Part shown: positions 33,579 to 41,554 of the stretch, one piece after another
How the letters are laid out: each line of letters opens with the position of its first letter
Position numbering within the stretch: position 1 is the stretch's first letter
From: an uncultured Prevotellaceae bacterium
GTDB taxonomy: Bacteria; Bacteroidota; Bacteroidia; Bacteroidales; Muribaculaceae
Length of the DNA stretch: 64,000 bases
Assembly: GCA_900316835.1 (NCBI GenBank)
Contig: ONEL01000002.1
Location: 225,976-289,975 of the forward strand
Reading direction: 5' to 3'
Translations under genes and position numbers: made by a program
The notes under the pieces: model-generated
Databases searched by the model: none
What the model saw: the letters and a program-made list of their open reading frames with translations, nothing else
Told to the model about the DNA's origin: nothing

Positions 33579-35984
33579 ATGAAAAAGTTACTATCCGCAT
33601 TAACCCTGTTAATGCTTCCGGCATCGCTCATGGCGAGTGAGGCCGACCTGAAGATGCCCGAGGGCTTCGCTTCTCATGAGCTTACAAGTGTGCTTTACTG
33701 GGGCTTCTTGATTGTGATTTTAGGTATGCTGTTTGGCCTGTGGCAATTCAGCAGAGTGCGTAAACTCAAGGCTCACGCCTCAATGCTTGAGATTGGCAAT
33801 GTGATTTTCAAGACTTGTTCAACCTACCTCAAGCAGCAGGGTAAGTTCCTGGGCATTCTGTTTGTATTCATTGGTGCCGCAATCGCGTTGTACTTTGGTG
33901 TGCTCTCACACATGCCCATAGGGTCGGTGCTACTCATTCTCGCATGGACGGTAATCGGTATTCTTGGCTCTTATGCTGTGGCTTGGTTTGGTGTTCGCAT
34001 GAATACTCTCGCCAACAGCCGCATGGCATTCGCGTCGCTGCGCCGTCATCCTCTCGACCTGTTGAACATTCCATTGTCGGCAGGTATGAGCATTGGCGTG
34101 GTGCTGATTTGCGTTGAGTTGTTACTCATGCTTGTAATCTTGCTATTCATGCCCGAGGATTTGGCTGGTAGCTGCTTCATTGGCTTTGCCATTGGTGAGT
34201 CGCTTGGCGCCAGCGCTCTGCGCATCGCCGGTGGTATCTTCACCAAGATTGCCGACATTGGTAGCGACCTGATGAAGGTGGTATTCAAGATTGGCGAGGA
34301 CGATCCCCGCAACCCTGGTGTTATTGCCGACTGTACTGGCGACAATGCCGGCGATTCCATTGGCCCGACAGCCGACGGTTTCGAGACCTATGGCGTGACA
34401 GGTGTAGCTCTGGTATCGTTCATCTTGCTTGCTGTGCCTGTTGAGTATCAGGTTCCACTGCTGGTATGGATCTTTGTGATGCGCATCTTGGGTGTTGTGA
34501 CATCGGTATTCTCCTATTATATTAATGGTGCCCTCTCTAAAGCTAAATATAGCAAGGCCGACGACCTCGACTTTGAGAAACCCCTCACCAGCCTGGTGTG
34601 GATTACTTCTATCTTCTCGATTGTCGCTACATTTGCCGCTAGCTACTTCTTGCTGCATGATTTGGGAGAAGGTGGCAACAACTGGTGGCTTGGCTTGGCA
34701 ACTATTATCTCGTGTGGTACGCTGGGTGCCGCTCTTATTCCTGAGATTACTAAGCTCTTCACATCGCCCACTTCAACTCACGTTAATGAGGTTGTAGAAA
34801 CCTCAAAACAAGGTGGTGCGTCGCTCAACATTCTCTCGGGTCTTGTGGCTGGTAACTTTGGTGGTTTCTGGACAGGACTGGTGTTCTTCCTGCTCATGTT
34901 CTTTGCTTATGTGGCTTCGTCGCAGTTTGACATGGTGCCTCTACTTGGTCCTTATTTCTCAATCTTTGCATTTGGTTTGGTGGCCTTTGGTATGCTTGGC
35001 ATGGGTCCTGTGACTATCGCAGTCGACAGCTATGGTCCTGTTACCGACAATGCTCAGAGCGTGTATGAGCTCTCGCTCATCGAGGATGACATCGACAAGG
35101 CTAAGACCGACATTGAGAACGACTTTGGCTTTACTCCCGACTTTGAGAAGGCTAAATACTATCTTGAGGCCAACGATGGCGCTGGTAACACCTTCAAGGC
35201 TACAGCCAAGCCAGTGCTCATTGGTACTGCCGTGGCTGGTGCCACTACCATGATTTTCTCATTGATTCTCATGATTCAGAAAACTCTGGGCGTTGATCCA
35301 GCCGAAATCTTGAACCTCTTGAATCCTTATTCAATCCTTGGCTTCATCTTGGGCGGTTGTGTTGTTTTCTGGTTTACTGGCTCGTCAATGCAAGCTGTTA
35401 CTACCGGTGCCAACCGTGCTGTTGACTTCATCAAGAATAATATCAAGCTCGATGCTAACGCACCCAAGAAGGCCGACATTAGCAAGAGTCAGGAAGTGGT
35501 GAAGATTTGTACCGAATATGCCCAAAAGGGTATGCTCAATATCTTTATCGCGATATTCTGCTTCGCACTGGGCTTTGCTTGCCTGTCGTCGCCAGGCGGA
35601 TTTGGTGGCAACGATGCGGTTTGTCTCTTCGTCAGCTACTTGATTTCGATTGCCGTGTTTGGTCTGTTCCAAGCTGTGTTTATGGCTAACGCTGGTGGCG
35701 CGTGGGACAATGCCAAGAAGGTGGTGGAGGTAGACCTCAAGGCTAAGGGCACCGAACTCCACGACGCAAGTGTAGTGGGCGACACCGTGGGTGACCCATT
35801 CAAGGATACCAGCTCAGTAGCTTTGAACCCCATTATCAAGTTCACCACCCTCTTTGGTGTGCTTGCAATGGAAATCGCCATCAGCGAGAACTTCCGCGAT
35901 TTGGCTCCATACTTTGGCTGGGGCTTTGTTCTGGTAGCTGTTTACTTCGTTTACCGTTCGTTCTACAAGATGAAATCGGTGTAA
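33579..35984 (+). CDS. hppA: Ion-translocating membrane pyrophosphatase
   Basis: 801 residues with about 16 membrane helices. The enzyme hydrolyses pyrophosphate and pumps H+ and/or Na+ across the inner membrane. The substrate site is visible as GEDDPRNPGVIADCTGDNAG (residues about 239-258) followed by PTADGFETYGVTG. The C-terminal site is AGGAWDNAKKVVE and GDTVGDPFKDTSS. The sequence is of the divergent type common in Bacteroidota (GSDLMKVVFK replaces the usual GADLVGKVE). The motif GNTFKATAKP has lysine where K+-dependent enzymes carry alanine. In well-studied H+-pumping relatives this lysine replaces the K+ requirement, but the ion transported here cannot be settled from sequence. A shared bidirectional terminator follows. 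Confidence 0.95.
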   Translation: MKKLLSALTLLMLPASLMASEADLKMPEGFASHELTSVLYWGFLIVILGMLFGLWQFSRVRKLKAHASMLEIGNVIFKTCSTYLKQQGKFLGILFVFIGAAIALYFGVLSHMPIGSVLLILAWTVIGILGSYAVAWFGVRMNTLANSRMAFASLRRHPLDLLNIPLSAGMSIGVVLICVELLLMLVILLFMPEDLAGSCFIGFAIGESLGASALRIAGGIFTKIADIGSDLMKVVFKIGEDDPRNPGVIADCTGDNAGDSIGPTADGFETYGVTGVALVSFILLAVPVEYQVPLLVWIFVMRILGVVTSVFSYYINGALSKAKYSKADDLDFEKPLTSLVWITSIFSIVATFAASYFLLHDLGEGGNNWWLGLATIISCGTLGAALIPEITKLFTSPTSTHVNEVVETSKQGGASLNILSGLVAGNFGGFWTGLVFFLLMFFAYVASSQFDMVPLLGPYFSIFAFGLVAFGMLGMGPVTIAVDSYGPVTDNAQSVYELSLIEDDIDKAKTDIENDFGFTPDFEKAKYYLEANDGAGNTFKATAKPVLIGTAVAGATTMIFSLILMIQKTLGVDPAEILNLLNPYSILGFILGGCVVFWFTGSSMQAVTTGANRAVDFIKNNIKLDANAPKKADISKSQEVVKICTEYAQKGMLNIFIAIFCFALGFACLSSPGGFGGNDAVCLFVSYLISIAVFGLFQAVFMANAGGAWDNAKKVVEVDLKAKGTELHDASVVGDTVGDPFKDTSSVALNPIIKFTTLFGVLAMEIAISENFRDLAPYFGWGFVLVAVYFVYRSFYKMKSV

Positions 35985-36020
35985 GAGACAACTCACACTT
36001 AGAGTAGTAAGTTAAATAAA

Positions 36021-36058
36021 CAAATCCCTGCTGGCTCCATGAGCGCGGCAGGGATTTG
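36021..36058. terminator. Bidirectional terminator between hppA and nrdG
   Basis: CAAATCCCTGC (36021-36031) and GCAGGGATTTG (36048-36058) form an 11-bp stem between convergent genes. Confidence 0.8.
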
Positions 36059-36092
36059 TTGTTTCTAGTAAACTTGTGCCTGAAGGGGCTGG

Positions 36093-36581
36093 TTAATCGT
36101 CATCATGCCACAGAGTGATGTTTCCACTCTTGAGTGTAGCGGGAACGTTGATGATGCGCTGGTTGTTGCTACCACGAAATCGCAGCTTAGTGTTGCGCTC
36201 GGCAAGAACGAAAGGGCTATCGACAAGCGCGTCGATGTTGCGCATCACTGCCATTAGCTCAGCACGCTTGCTGATTTGCTCCCAGGTGTAGCCTGTGTAG
36301 CACCAAATGTTGTAGCCCAGCTCATGCTTGATGCGAGCTGTGAGACGCTCCAGCTCACGGGGCTGAGCAAGCGGATCTCCTCCCGAGAAGGTGACCGGAG
36401 CCTCATTGTAGGCAATCACTTGCATGAGTTCATCGAGAGTGCGCTCTTGACCACCATCGCTTGCCCATGACTCAGGGTTGTGGCATCCGGGGCAGTGATG
36501 CTTGCATCCTGCCATGTAGATCGATGTGCGCAGTCCTGGCCCATCTACGCTAGTTCCCTCAACTATGTGTAAAACACGCAC
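36093..36581 (-). CDS. nrdG: Anaerobic ribonucleotide reductase activating protein NrdG
   Basis: A radical-SAM enzyme that installs the glycyl radical on NrdD. The start is placed at the GTG at 36581, giving 162 residues beginning (M)RVLHIVEGTSVDGPGLR. No in-frame ATG exists between the nrdD stop and this point. The frame continues upstream only by overlapping nrdD, where the residues look like frame-shadow sequence. The iron-sulfur motif is CKHHCPGC, followed by HNPESW, and the SAM-binding region is VTFSGGDPLAQP. The start lies 22 bases beyond the nrdD stop, so the two genes form one operon. Confidence 0.93.
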   Translation of the reverse strand: MRVLHIVEGTSVDGPGLRTSIYMAGCKHHCPGCHNPESWASDGGQERTLDELMQVIAYNEAPVTFSGGDPLAQPRELERLTARIKHELGYNIWCYTGYTWEQISKRAELMAVMRNIDALVDSPFVLAERNTKLRFRGSNNQRIINVPATLKSGNITLWHDDD

Positions 36582-36603
36582 GTTGTTTAAGTGTGATGTG
36601 GAA

Positions 36604-38811
36604 TTATTTGTGCACCACGCGGTCGCGGAGCTCGGCAAGCTTGCCACTGTTCCAGCGATCGGTAGTTCCCACCAGGTAGCCGGTGATGCGTTGCAACTTG
36701 TCGATGTTGTGGCCGTGGCACTCGGGGCATTCATGCAAGTCCTCGCTGGCATCTTCGTAGCCACAATCCATGCAGCGGTTGCGGTTGTGGTTTACTGAGC
36801 CGTAGCCAATGTCGTACTTGTCCATCAGGTCCACTATATCCATGATAGCCTGAGGGTTGTGGGTGGCGTCACCGTCGATTTCCACGTAGAAGATGTGTCC
36901 TCCACGGGTGATTTCGTGATAAGGAGCCTCTACCTGAGCTTTGTGCTTGGGGCTACACTTGTAGTAAACGGGCACATGGTTGCTATTGGTGTAATAAATC
37001 TTGTCGGTAACACCGGGAATTTCGCCAAAGTCCTTGCGGTCGCGGCGAGTGAATTTGCCGGCGAGCCCCTCGGCGGGAGTGGCGAGCACGCTATAGTTGT
37101 GCTGGTACTGCTCACTGTACTCATTCACGCGGTCGCGCATGTGTGAGACAATCTTCAGTCCTAGTTCTTGGCTCTCTTGGCTCTCGCCATGATGCTTGCC
37201 GGTGAGTGCGATAAGGCACTCGGCAAGACCTATGAACCCAATGCCCAGCGTGCCTTGGTTAATCACGCTCTCGATAGTCTCGCAAGGTTTAAGGTTCTCG
37301 CTGCCGTTCCACAGTTGCGACATCACAAGTGGGAATTGTTTAGCCATTGCCGTCTTCTGGAAGTTGAAGCGGTCGTGTAGTTGGCGAGCCGTGATGTCGA
37401 GCACGTTGTCGAGGCGGCGGAAGAACTCCTTGATGCGCTCGTCGCGGTCCTCAATCTTCATGCACTCAATGGCTAGACGCACAATGTTAATGGTTGAGAA
37501 CGACAAGTTGCCACGGCCAATGCTTGTCTTGGGACCAAAACGGTTTTCAAACACACGCGTGCGGCACCCCATGGTTGCCAGCTCGTAGTGGTAACGCTCA
37601 GGATCGTTGATGTCCCATTTCTCATGCTGGTTGTAACTGGCGTCGAGATTGACAAAATTAGGGAAGAAACGGCGAGCTGTCACCTTGCACGCGAGCTTGT
37701 AGAGGTCGTAGTTGGGGTCGCCGGGCAAGTAGCTCACGCCACGTTTCTTCTTCCAGATTTGGATGGGGAAAATGGCTGTGGAGCCGTTGCCCACACCTTC
37801 CCATGTGGAGTGAAGCAGCTCGCGAATGATGCATCGACCCTCGGCACTGAAGTCGGTGCCGTAGTTGATGGAGCTAAACACCACCTGGTTGCCGCCACGG
37901 CTGTGTATGGTGTTCATGTTGTGGATGAAAGCTTCCATGGCTTGGTGCACACGCTCGGCAGTGCGATTGATGGCGTGTTGCAGTGCGCGCTCGCGCCCCT
38001 TCAGCCCCTCAAGTGGACGCATGATGTAGTCGTCGATTTTTGCGCTTAGCAAGTCGCTGTAATCGTCACCGCTAATTTGCTCGGCAAATTTCACTTCCTC
38101 AACAAATGTTTTGCGCACGAAAGGTGCCAGATAGAAGTCAAAGGCGGGGATAGCCTGACCACCGTGCATTTCGTTTTGCGCGGTTTCCATCGAGATGCAG
38201 GCTATCACGCTAGCTGTCTCAATGCGCTTTGCTGGTCGCGACTCGCCATGTCCGGCCCAGAAGCCGTTGTTTAGTATCTTGTCGAGCGGATGTTGCACGC
38301 AAGTGAGACTCTTGGTGGGGTAGTAGTCCTTGTCGTGAATGTGCAAGTAGTTGTCGCGCACAGCCTCGCGAGCCTCGTCGCTGAGCAGATAGTCATCGAC
38401 GAAGGGTTTCGTTGTCTCGCTGGCAAACTTCATCATCATGCCGGCTGGCGAGTCGGCATTCATGTTAGCGTTTTCGCGAGTGATATCATTATTCTTGGCA
38501 TTGATAATCTCCAGGAAGATGTCGCGAGTCTTGGCTTTTCGAGCCACGCTGCGCTTGTGGCGGTAGTTGATATAGCATTTAGCCACCTCCTTGCGGGGGC
38601 TCTTCATGAGCTCCAACTCTACCATGTCTTGAATACCTTCCACGCTCATCTGGCTCTTGCCCCGAGCGCCAATGTGGTCGGCGATGCGCTGGATAAGCGC
38701 CTCATCGTCGCCCGCGTCGGTAGCGAGCATAGCTTTGCGAATAGCGGCTTTAATCTTTTCCTCGTTGTATCCAACGATGCGTCCATCACGCTTTACAACA
38801 GTTTGAATCAT
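36604..38811 (-). CDS. nrdD: Anaerobic ribonucleoside-triphosphate reductase NrdD
   Basis: 735 residues. The enzyme reduces ribonucleoside triphosphates to deoxy forms without oxygen, using formate in characterised members. Residues about 3-95 are an ATP-cone allosteric domain (VVKRDGRIVGYNEEKIKAAI). The barrel core carries RGGNQVVFSSINYGTDF and GNLSFSTINIVRLA. The C-terminal zinc site is CMDCG...CPEC, and the glycyl radical glycine is G711 in RITGYLVG. It heads the nrdD-nrdG operon and is preceded by a leader with a terminator-like hairpin, which suggests control by premature termination. It supports an anaerobic lifestyle. Confidence 0.97.
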   Translation of the reverse strand: MIQTVVKRDGRIVGYNEEKIKAAIRKAMLATDAGDDEALIQRIADHIGARGKSQMSVEGIQDMVELELMKSPRKEVAKCYINYRHKRSVARKAKTRDIFLEIINAKNNDITRENANMNADSPAGMMMKFASETTKPFVDDYLLSDEAREAVRDNYLHIHDKDYYPTKSLTCVQHPLDKILNNGFWAGHGESRPAKRIETASVIACISMETAQNEMHGGQAIPAFDFYLAPFVRKTFVEEVKFAEQISGDDYSDLLSAKIDDYIMRPLEGLKGRERALQHAINRTAERVHQAMEAFIHNMNTIHSRGGNQVVFSSINYGTDFSAEGRCIIRELLHSTWEGVGNGSTAIFPIQIWKKKRGVSYLPGDPNYDLYKLACKVTARRFFPNFVNLDASYNQHEKWDINDPERYHYELATMGCRTRVFENRFGPKTSIGRGNLSFSTINIVRLAIECMKIEDRDERIKEFFRRLDNVLDITARQLHDRFNFQKTAMAKQFPLVMSQLWNGSENLKPCETIESVINQGTLGIGFIGLAECLIALTGKHHGESQESQELGLKIVSHMRDRVNEYSEQYQHNYSVLATPAEGLAGKFTRRDRKDFGEIPGVTDKIYYTNSNHVPVYYKCSPKHKAQVEAPYHEITRGGHIFYVEIDGDATHNPQAIMDIVDLMDKYDIGYGSVNHNRNRCMDCGYEDASEDLHECPECHGHNIDKLQRITGYLVGTTDRWNSGKLAELRDRVVHK

Positions 38812-38974
38812 AGTTTGTTTTGAGAGAATGTTATATAAGTATTTTTAGTTGTATGAAATTGTGGCGACGAAAAAGCCCAATTTCTCGGGCTTTAGATGGT
38901 GGAATTGCTTAAAAAAGTTATGGCTTTGAACATTTTGTAAGCAATTCCTGGGGATTGTTTGTGTCTTTTTTATT
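38812..38974 (-). promoter_or_regulatory. nrdDG leader with putative attenuator
   Basis: On the minus strand the predicted leader starts near 38974. It forms a perfect 10-bp stem (GGAATTGCTT at 38948-38939 with AAGCAATTCC at 38910-38901) enclosing a 28-base loop. An intrinsic terminator follows (AAAGCCC at 38893-38887 with GGGCTTT at 38878-38872, then a T run), about 60 bases before the nrdD start. The loop contains AAAGCC (38927-38922), a copy of the terminator 5' arm, so an alternative antiterminator pairing is possible. I do not recognise a known riboswitch class. Confidence 0.6.
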
Positions 38975-38980
38975 GCATTG

Positions 38981-39011
38981 CAAAGCTACTAAAGGTTGTA
39001 GAAATAGCAAA
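38981..39011 (-). promoter_or_regulatory. Promoter for nrdDG
   Basis: The minus strand reads TTTG (39011-39008), 19 bp, then TAGCTTTG (38988-38981), a full consensus match. The start codon is about 170 bases further on. Confidence 0.75.
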
Positions 39012-39183
39012 ATTTTTTCACTAAAATTTATCAACAAATTTTCATTTTGGAAAACTTTTTGTCTTGTCGTAATTTTTAAACCGCTTATTACTAGGTAGAT
39101 AAAAATATTTTTGGAAAACTTATATTTGTTGATGGCTTGTGGAAATAGAATAATTAATTCATGCTATTAGTTTTTTGCAAACG
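39012..39183. other. AT-rich spacer between nrdD leader and DUF5689 lipoprotein gene
   Basis: No gene is visible. Two copies of TTTTGGAAAACTT occur (about 39053-39066 and 39109-39122), possibly binding sites or chance AT-rich repeats. Confidence 0.4.
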
Positions 39184-39216
39184 AAAAAAACTCCTTGCCA
39201 GTATTCTGGCAAGGAG
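39184..39216 (-). terminator. Terminator after the DUF5689 lipoprotein gene
   Basis: CTCCTTGCCAG (39191-39201) pairs with CTGGCAAGGAG (39206-39216). On the minus strand the stem is followed by seven T. Confidence 0.85.
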
Positions 39217-39256
39217 CTTTTTTATGGAATTGACCCTTTGGGTGGTCAATGGTGGG

Positions 39257-41500
39257 TTATTGTTCCCACACTATGTTCCACACGGCAAAACGGTCTTTGT
39301 TGGATGTCGCGTTGCTGGGGCTGAGTGGCTCAATGTGAATTTGGCAGTCGCCCGACACGTTGATAGCCTCGGTGTGGGTATAGGCTTTGCTCTTCTCGGC
39401 GCTAGTGTTAATCACGTCAAACTGCTTAACCACTTGTCCGTTGCTGAGGATGAACACGCGGAATTGAACACCATTGCTCTCGGTGAGGAAGTAGCCATAG
39501 TTGAACTGGAGGGTCTTGATGCCACCCGAGATGACGGGTGAAACCAATGCGCCCTTGCTGTTCTTGTTGCCATTGAGGTGCACGGCATAGGCCCACTTGT
39601 CACTGCCGTCGGCTTTCTTGCCAATGGCTGCGTAGGTTGGGGGAGAGTCGTTGTCGCCACCACGCAACAGGCCGGCATTAACAGCGCTCCAACCCTTTGC
39701 CGACTCAAGGCTGGCGAAAGAGGTCTGTGAGGTGGGAGTGCCACCATTCATTGTCTCAAAGTCGTCGATGGTCTCAAGTAGTGGCTCGCCACCAAACTTG
39801 AAGTTGTCGAGCTGCCAAGTGGTGTAGTTGTCCTGACGTTCCGATACATAGCGGAAGCCAATGCAGTAAGTGCCACTGAACTGGCTGAGGTCAATCTCGC
39901 CCGACGAGATGAATTCCGATTGTCCACCTATCGCTGCTGTAGCGAGTGTGGGATTGAGCTTGGTGAGCTCGGCGGTTGCGGGATCGTTGGTCGACATCAG
40001 GTAAACCTCAAGCATGTCGGTTCCACGGTAATAGCGCACCTCGGTGTCGAAGCTAATCGTCTTGCGACCCGCATTCTTGATGTCGAGAGCCGGTGAGATG
40101 AGCCATGCGTCGAATGGAGGCTCCTTGCCGGTGTAGCCGGTAACAGCAATGTAGCCATTGTTGTTAAAGCTAGTCATGTACCAGTCTTTGTCGCCCTTGG
40201 TTTTAACAATTTTCCATCCGTTAGGTATTGAAGTTCCCTCAAAGTTCTCTTCGAGTTCGGTAACGCCACCTGTCATCATCGAGAGTTTGTATTCATCGCT
40301 AGAGCCACTGTTGTCGGTAATACCTGCCATGCCCATTAGTGATGCCAGAGTACCCTTCACATAGATTTCGGTGCCCAGCAACTGTGGGTAGTCGCGCAGG
40401 TTAGCGTCGCGACGGAAGCTAGAACCTTGTGGCAGCTCTACGGCAATGCAACGGGTGTAGTCGCGCACGTCGGGGTTGTCGGCAATGATGAGGGTGTTGT
40501 CCATAGTGGTGGGAGCGCTCCATTCAATGTGAGCGTTGTCGCTGACCTGTGTCACTCCAGCAGTTATGGCTCCCACGATGTAACCTTTCACCCATCCGCT
40601 GGCTCCGGTGTTTTGCACTTCAATGGCTTCGCTCACGGTCCATGGGTCGATGAGATATCCCTTGCGGTTGTTAGAGAATCCAATGCAGTCGTTGGTGTCG
40701 CGCAGGTAAAGTGCCCAGTTGCTGTCGCCAGTCATGTAGAGAATTCCTTGCACGTCGCCCTTGCCCAGTGGCAATGGCTCGGCGCGGAAGTTGGCGTAGT
40801 TGCTGTTGTTGACATTGAGGGTGTTGCCTTGCTCGTCCTTAATGGTGCGAACGGTCGAAGAGCCACTCTCGCTATAGGGTGTCTCGCCATCGGCTGCTTC
40901 CCATTCTACATTACGAATTATAACAAACTGACCTTGGTACTTGAGTTGAGTTTCGCTGTCGCTGTGTCCTATCACATCGGCAATGTTTAGCTCAACGGGA
41001 GAGATTTTCTCCACATTGGGCAGGCCGTTGAGTTCCACATGCTCGTTGAATTGGTCGAGAGTCATGCGTCCAGCCTCCCACACACTTTGAGCGGCATACC
41101 ACTCGGGCTTGCCAATGAGGTACTGGCCGTTGTATTTACCAATCCAAAAGTCCTTCATGCTAATAACAATCTCTTGTCCCACACGATAGGTGTTGTAGAT
41201 GCTGTTGGCGTCGATTGAGATACCAATGCCGGCAGTCTCGTCCTGGATGTAGAGATACTTGTAGATGTTACCTTCCTCATCGCTACTGGTCACCCAGCCG
41301 TGGATGTAGGTGTCCTCCTTGCAGGTGTCGATAAAGTTGCGACCGTCCTGCCAGTATTTTGCCTTAAATTCGGCAATAGTCATGTTGGCCTGATGCTCGG
41401 CGTGTGGCACCACCATGGGTGGTGTGTCAAACTCGTCGTTACAACCCACCGCTACCATCATGAGCAACAATGCATTGAGAAATAAATTTAAACGTTTCAT
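39257..41500 (-). CDS. DUF5689-domain surface lipoprotein with choice-of-anchor J modules
   Basis: 747 residues. A lipoprotein signal (MKRLNLFLNALLLMMVAVGC, cysteine 20) is followed by DUF5689-type beta domains at about 30-270 (MTIAEFKAKYWQDGRNFIDT, IHGWVTSSDEEGNIYKYLYI). A DUF6359-like segment at about 285-410 follows (ASGWVKGYIVGAITAG, NTLIIADNPDVRDY). Two jelly-roll modules of the choice-of-anchor J type complete it (NGWKIVKTKGDKDWYMTSF, WLISPALDIKNAGRKTISFD and a second pair near residue 630). It starts 54 bases after the TonB receptor stop, so the two form a unit. By analogy with SusC/SusD-like systems the lipoprotein is probably a surface-exposed partner of the receptor. The ligand is unknown. 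Confidence 0.85.
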   Translation of the reverse strand: MKRLNLFLNALLLMMVAVGCNDEFDTPPMVVPHAEHQANMTIAEFKAKYWQDGRNFIDTCKEDTYIHGWVTSSDEEGNIYKYLYIQDETAGIGISIDANSIYNTYRVGQEIVISMKDFWIGKYNGQYLIGKPEWYAAQSVWEAGRMTLDQFNEHVELNGLPNVEKISPVELNIADVIGHSDSETQLKYQGQFVIIRNVEWEAADGETPYSESGSSTVRTIKDEQGNTLNVNNSNYANFRAEPLPLGKGDVQGILYMTGDSNWALYLRDTNDCIGFSNNRKGYLIDPWTVSEAIEVQNTGASGWVKGYIVGAITAGVTQVSDNAHIEWSAPTTMDNTLIIADNPDVRDYTRCIAVELPQGSSFRRDANLRDYPQLLGTEIYVKGTLASLMGMAGITDNSGSSDEYKLSMMTGGVTELEENFEGTSIPNGWKIVKTKGDKDWYMTSFNNNGYIAVTGYTGKEPPFDAWLISPALDIKNAGRKTISFDTEVRYYRGTDMLEVYLMSTNDPATAELTKLNPTLATAAIGGQSEFISSGEIDLSQFSGTYCIGFRYVSERQDNYTTWQLDNFKFGGEPLLETIDDFETMNGGTPTSQTSFASLESAKGWSAVNAGLLRGGDNDSPPTYAAIGKKADGSDKWAYAVHLNGNKNSKGALVSPVISGGIKTLQFNYGYFLTESNGVQFRVFILSNGQVVKQFDVINTSAEKSKAYTHTEAINVSGDCQIHIEPLSPSNATSNKDRFAVWNIVWEQ

Positions 41501-41554
41501 ATTGAATATCTTGTTTTTATTAAATTCTATTTATTAATGTGTGTGCCTCTTTGA

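Noticed and set aside
36582..36764. Upstream extension of nrdG (61 codons)
   Set aside because: It overlaps the end of nrdD and has shadow composition (runs of Thr, Ser, Ala, Pro). Homology begins only at the GTG at 36581.
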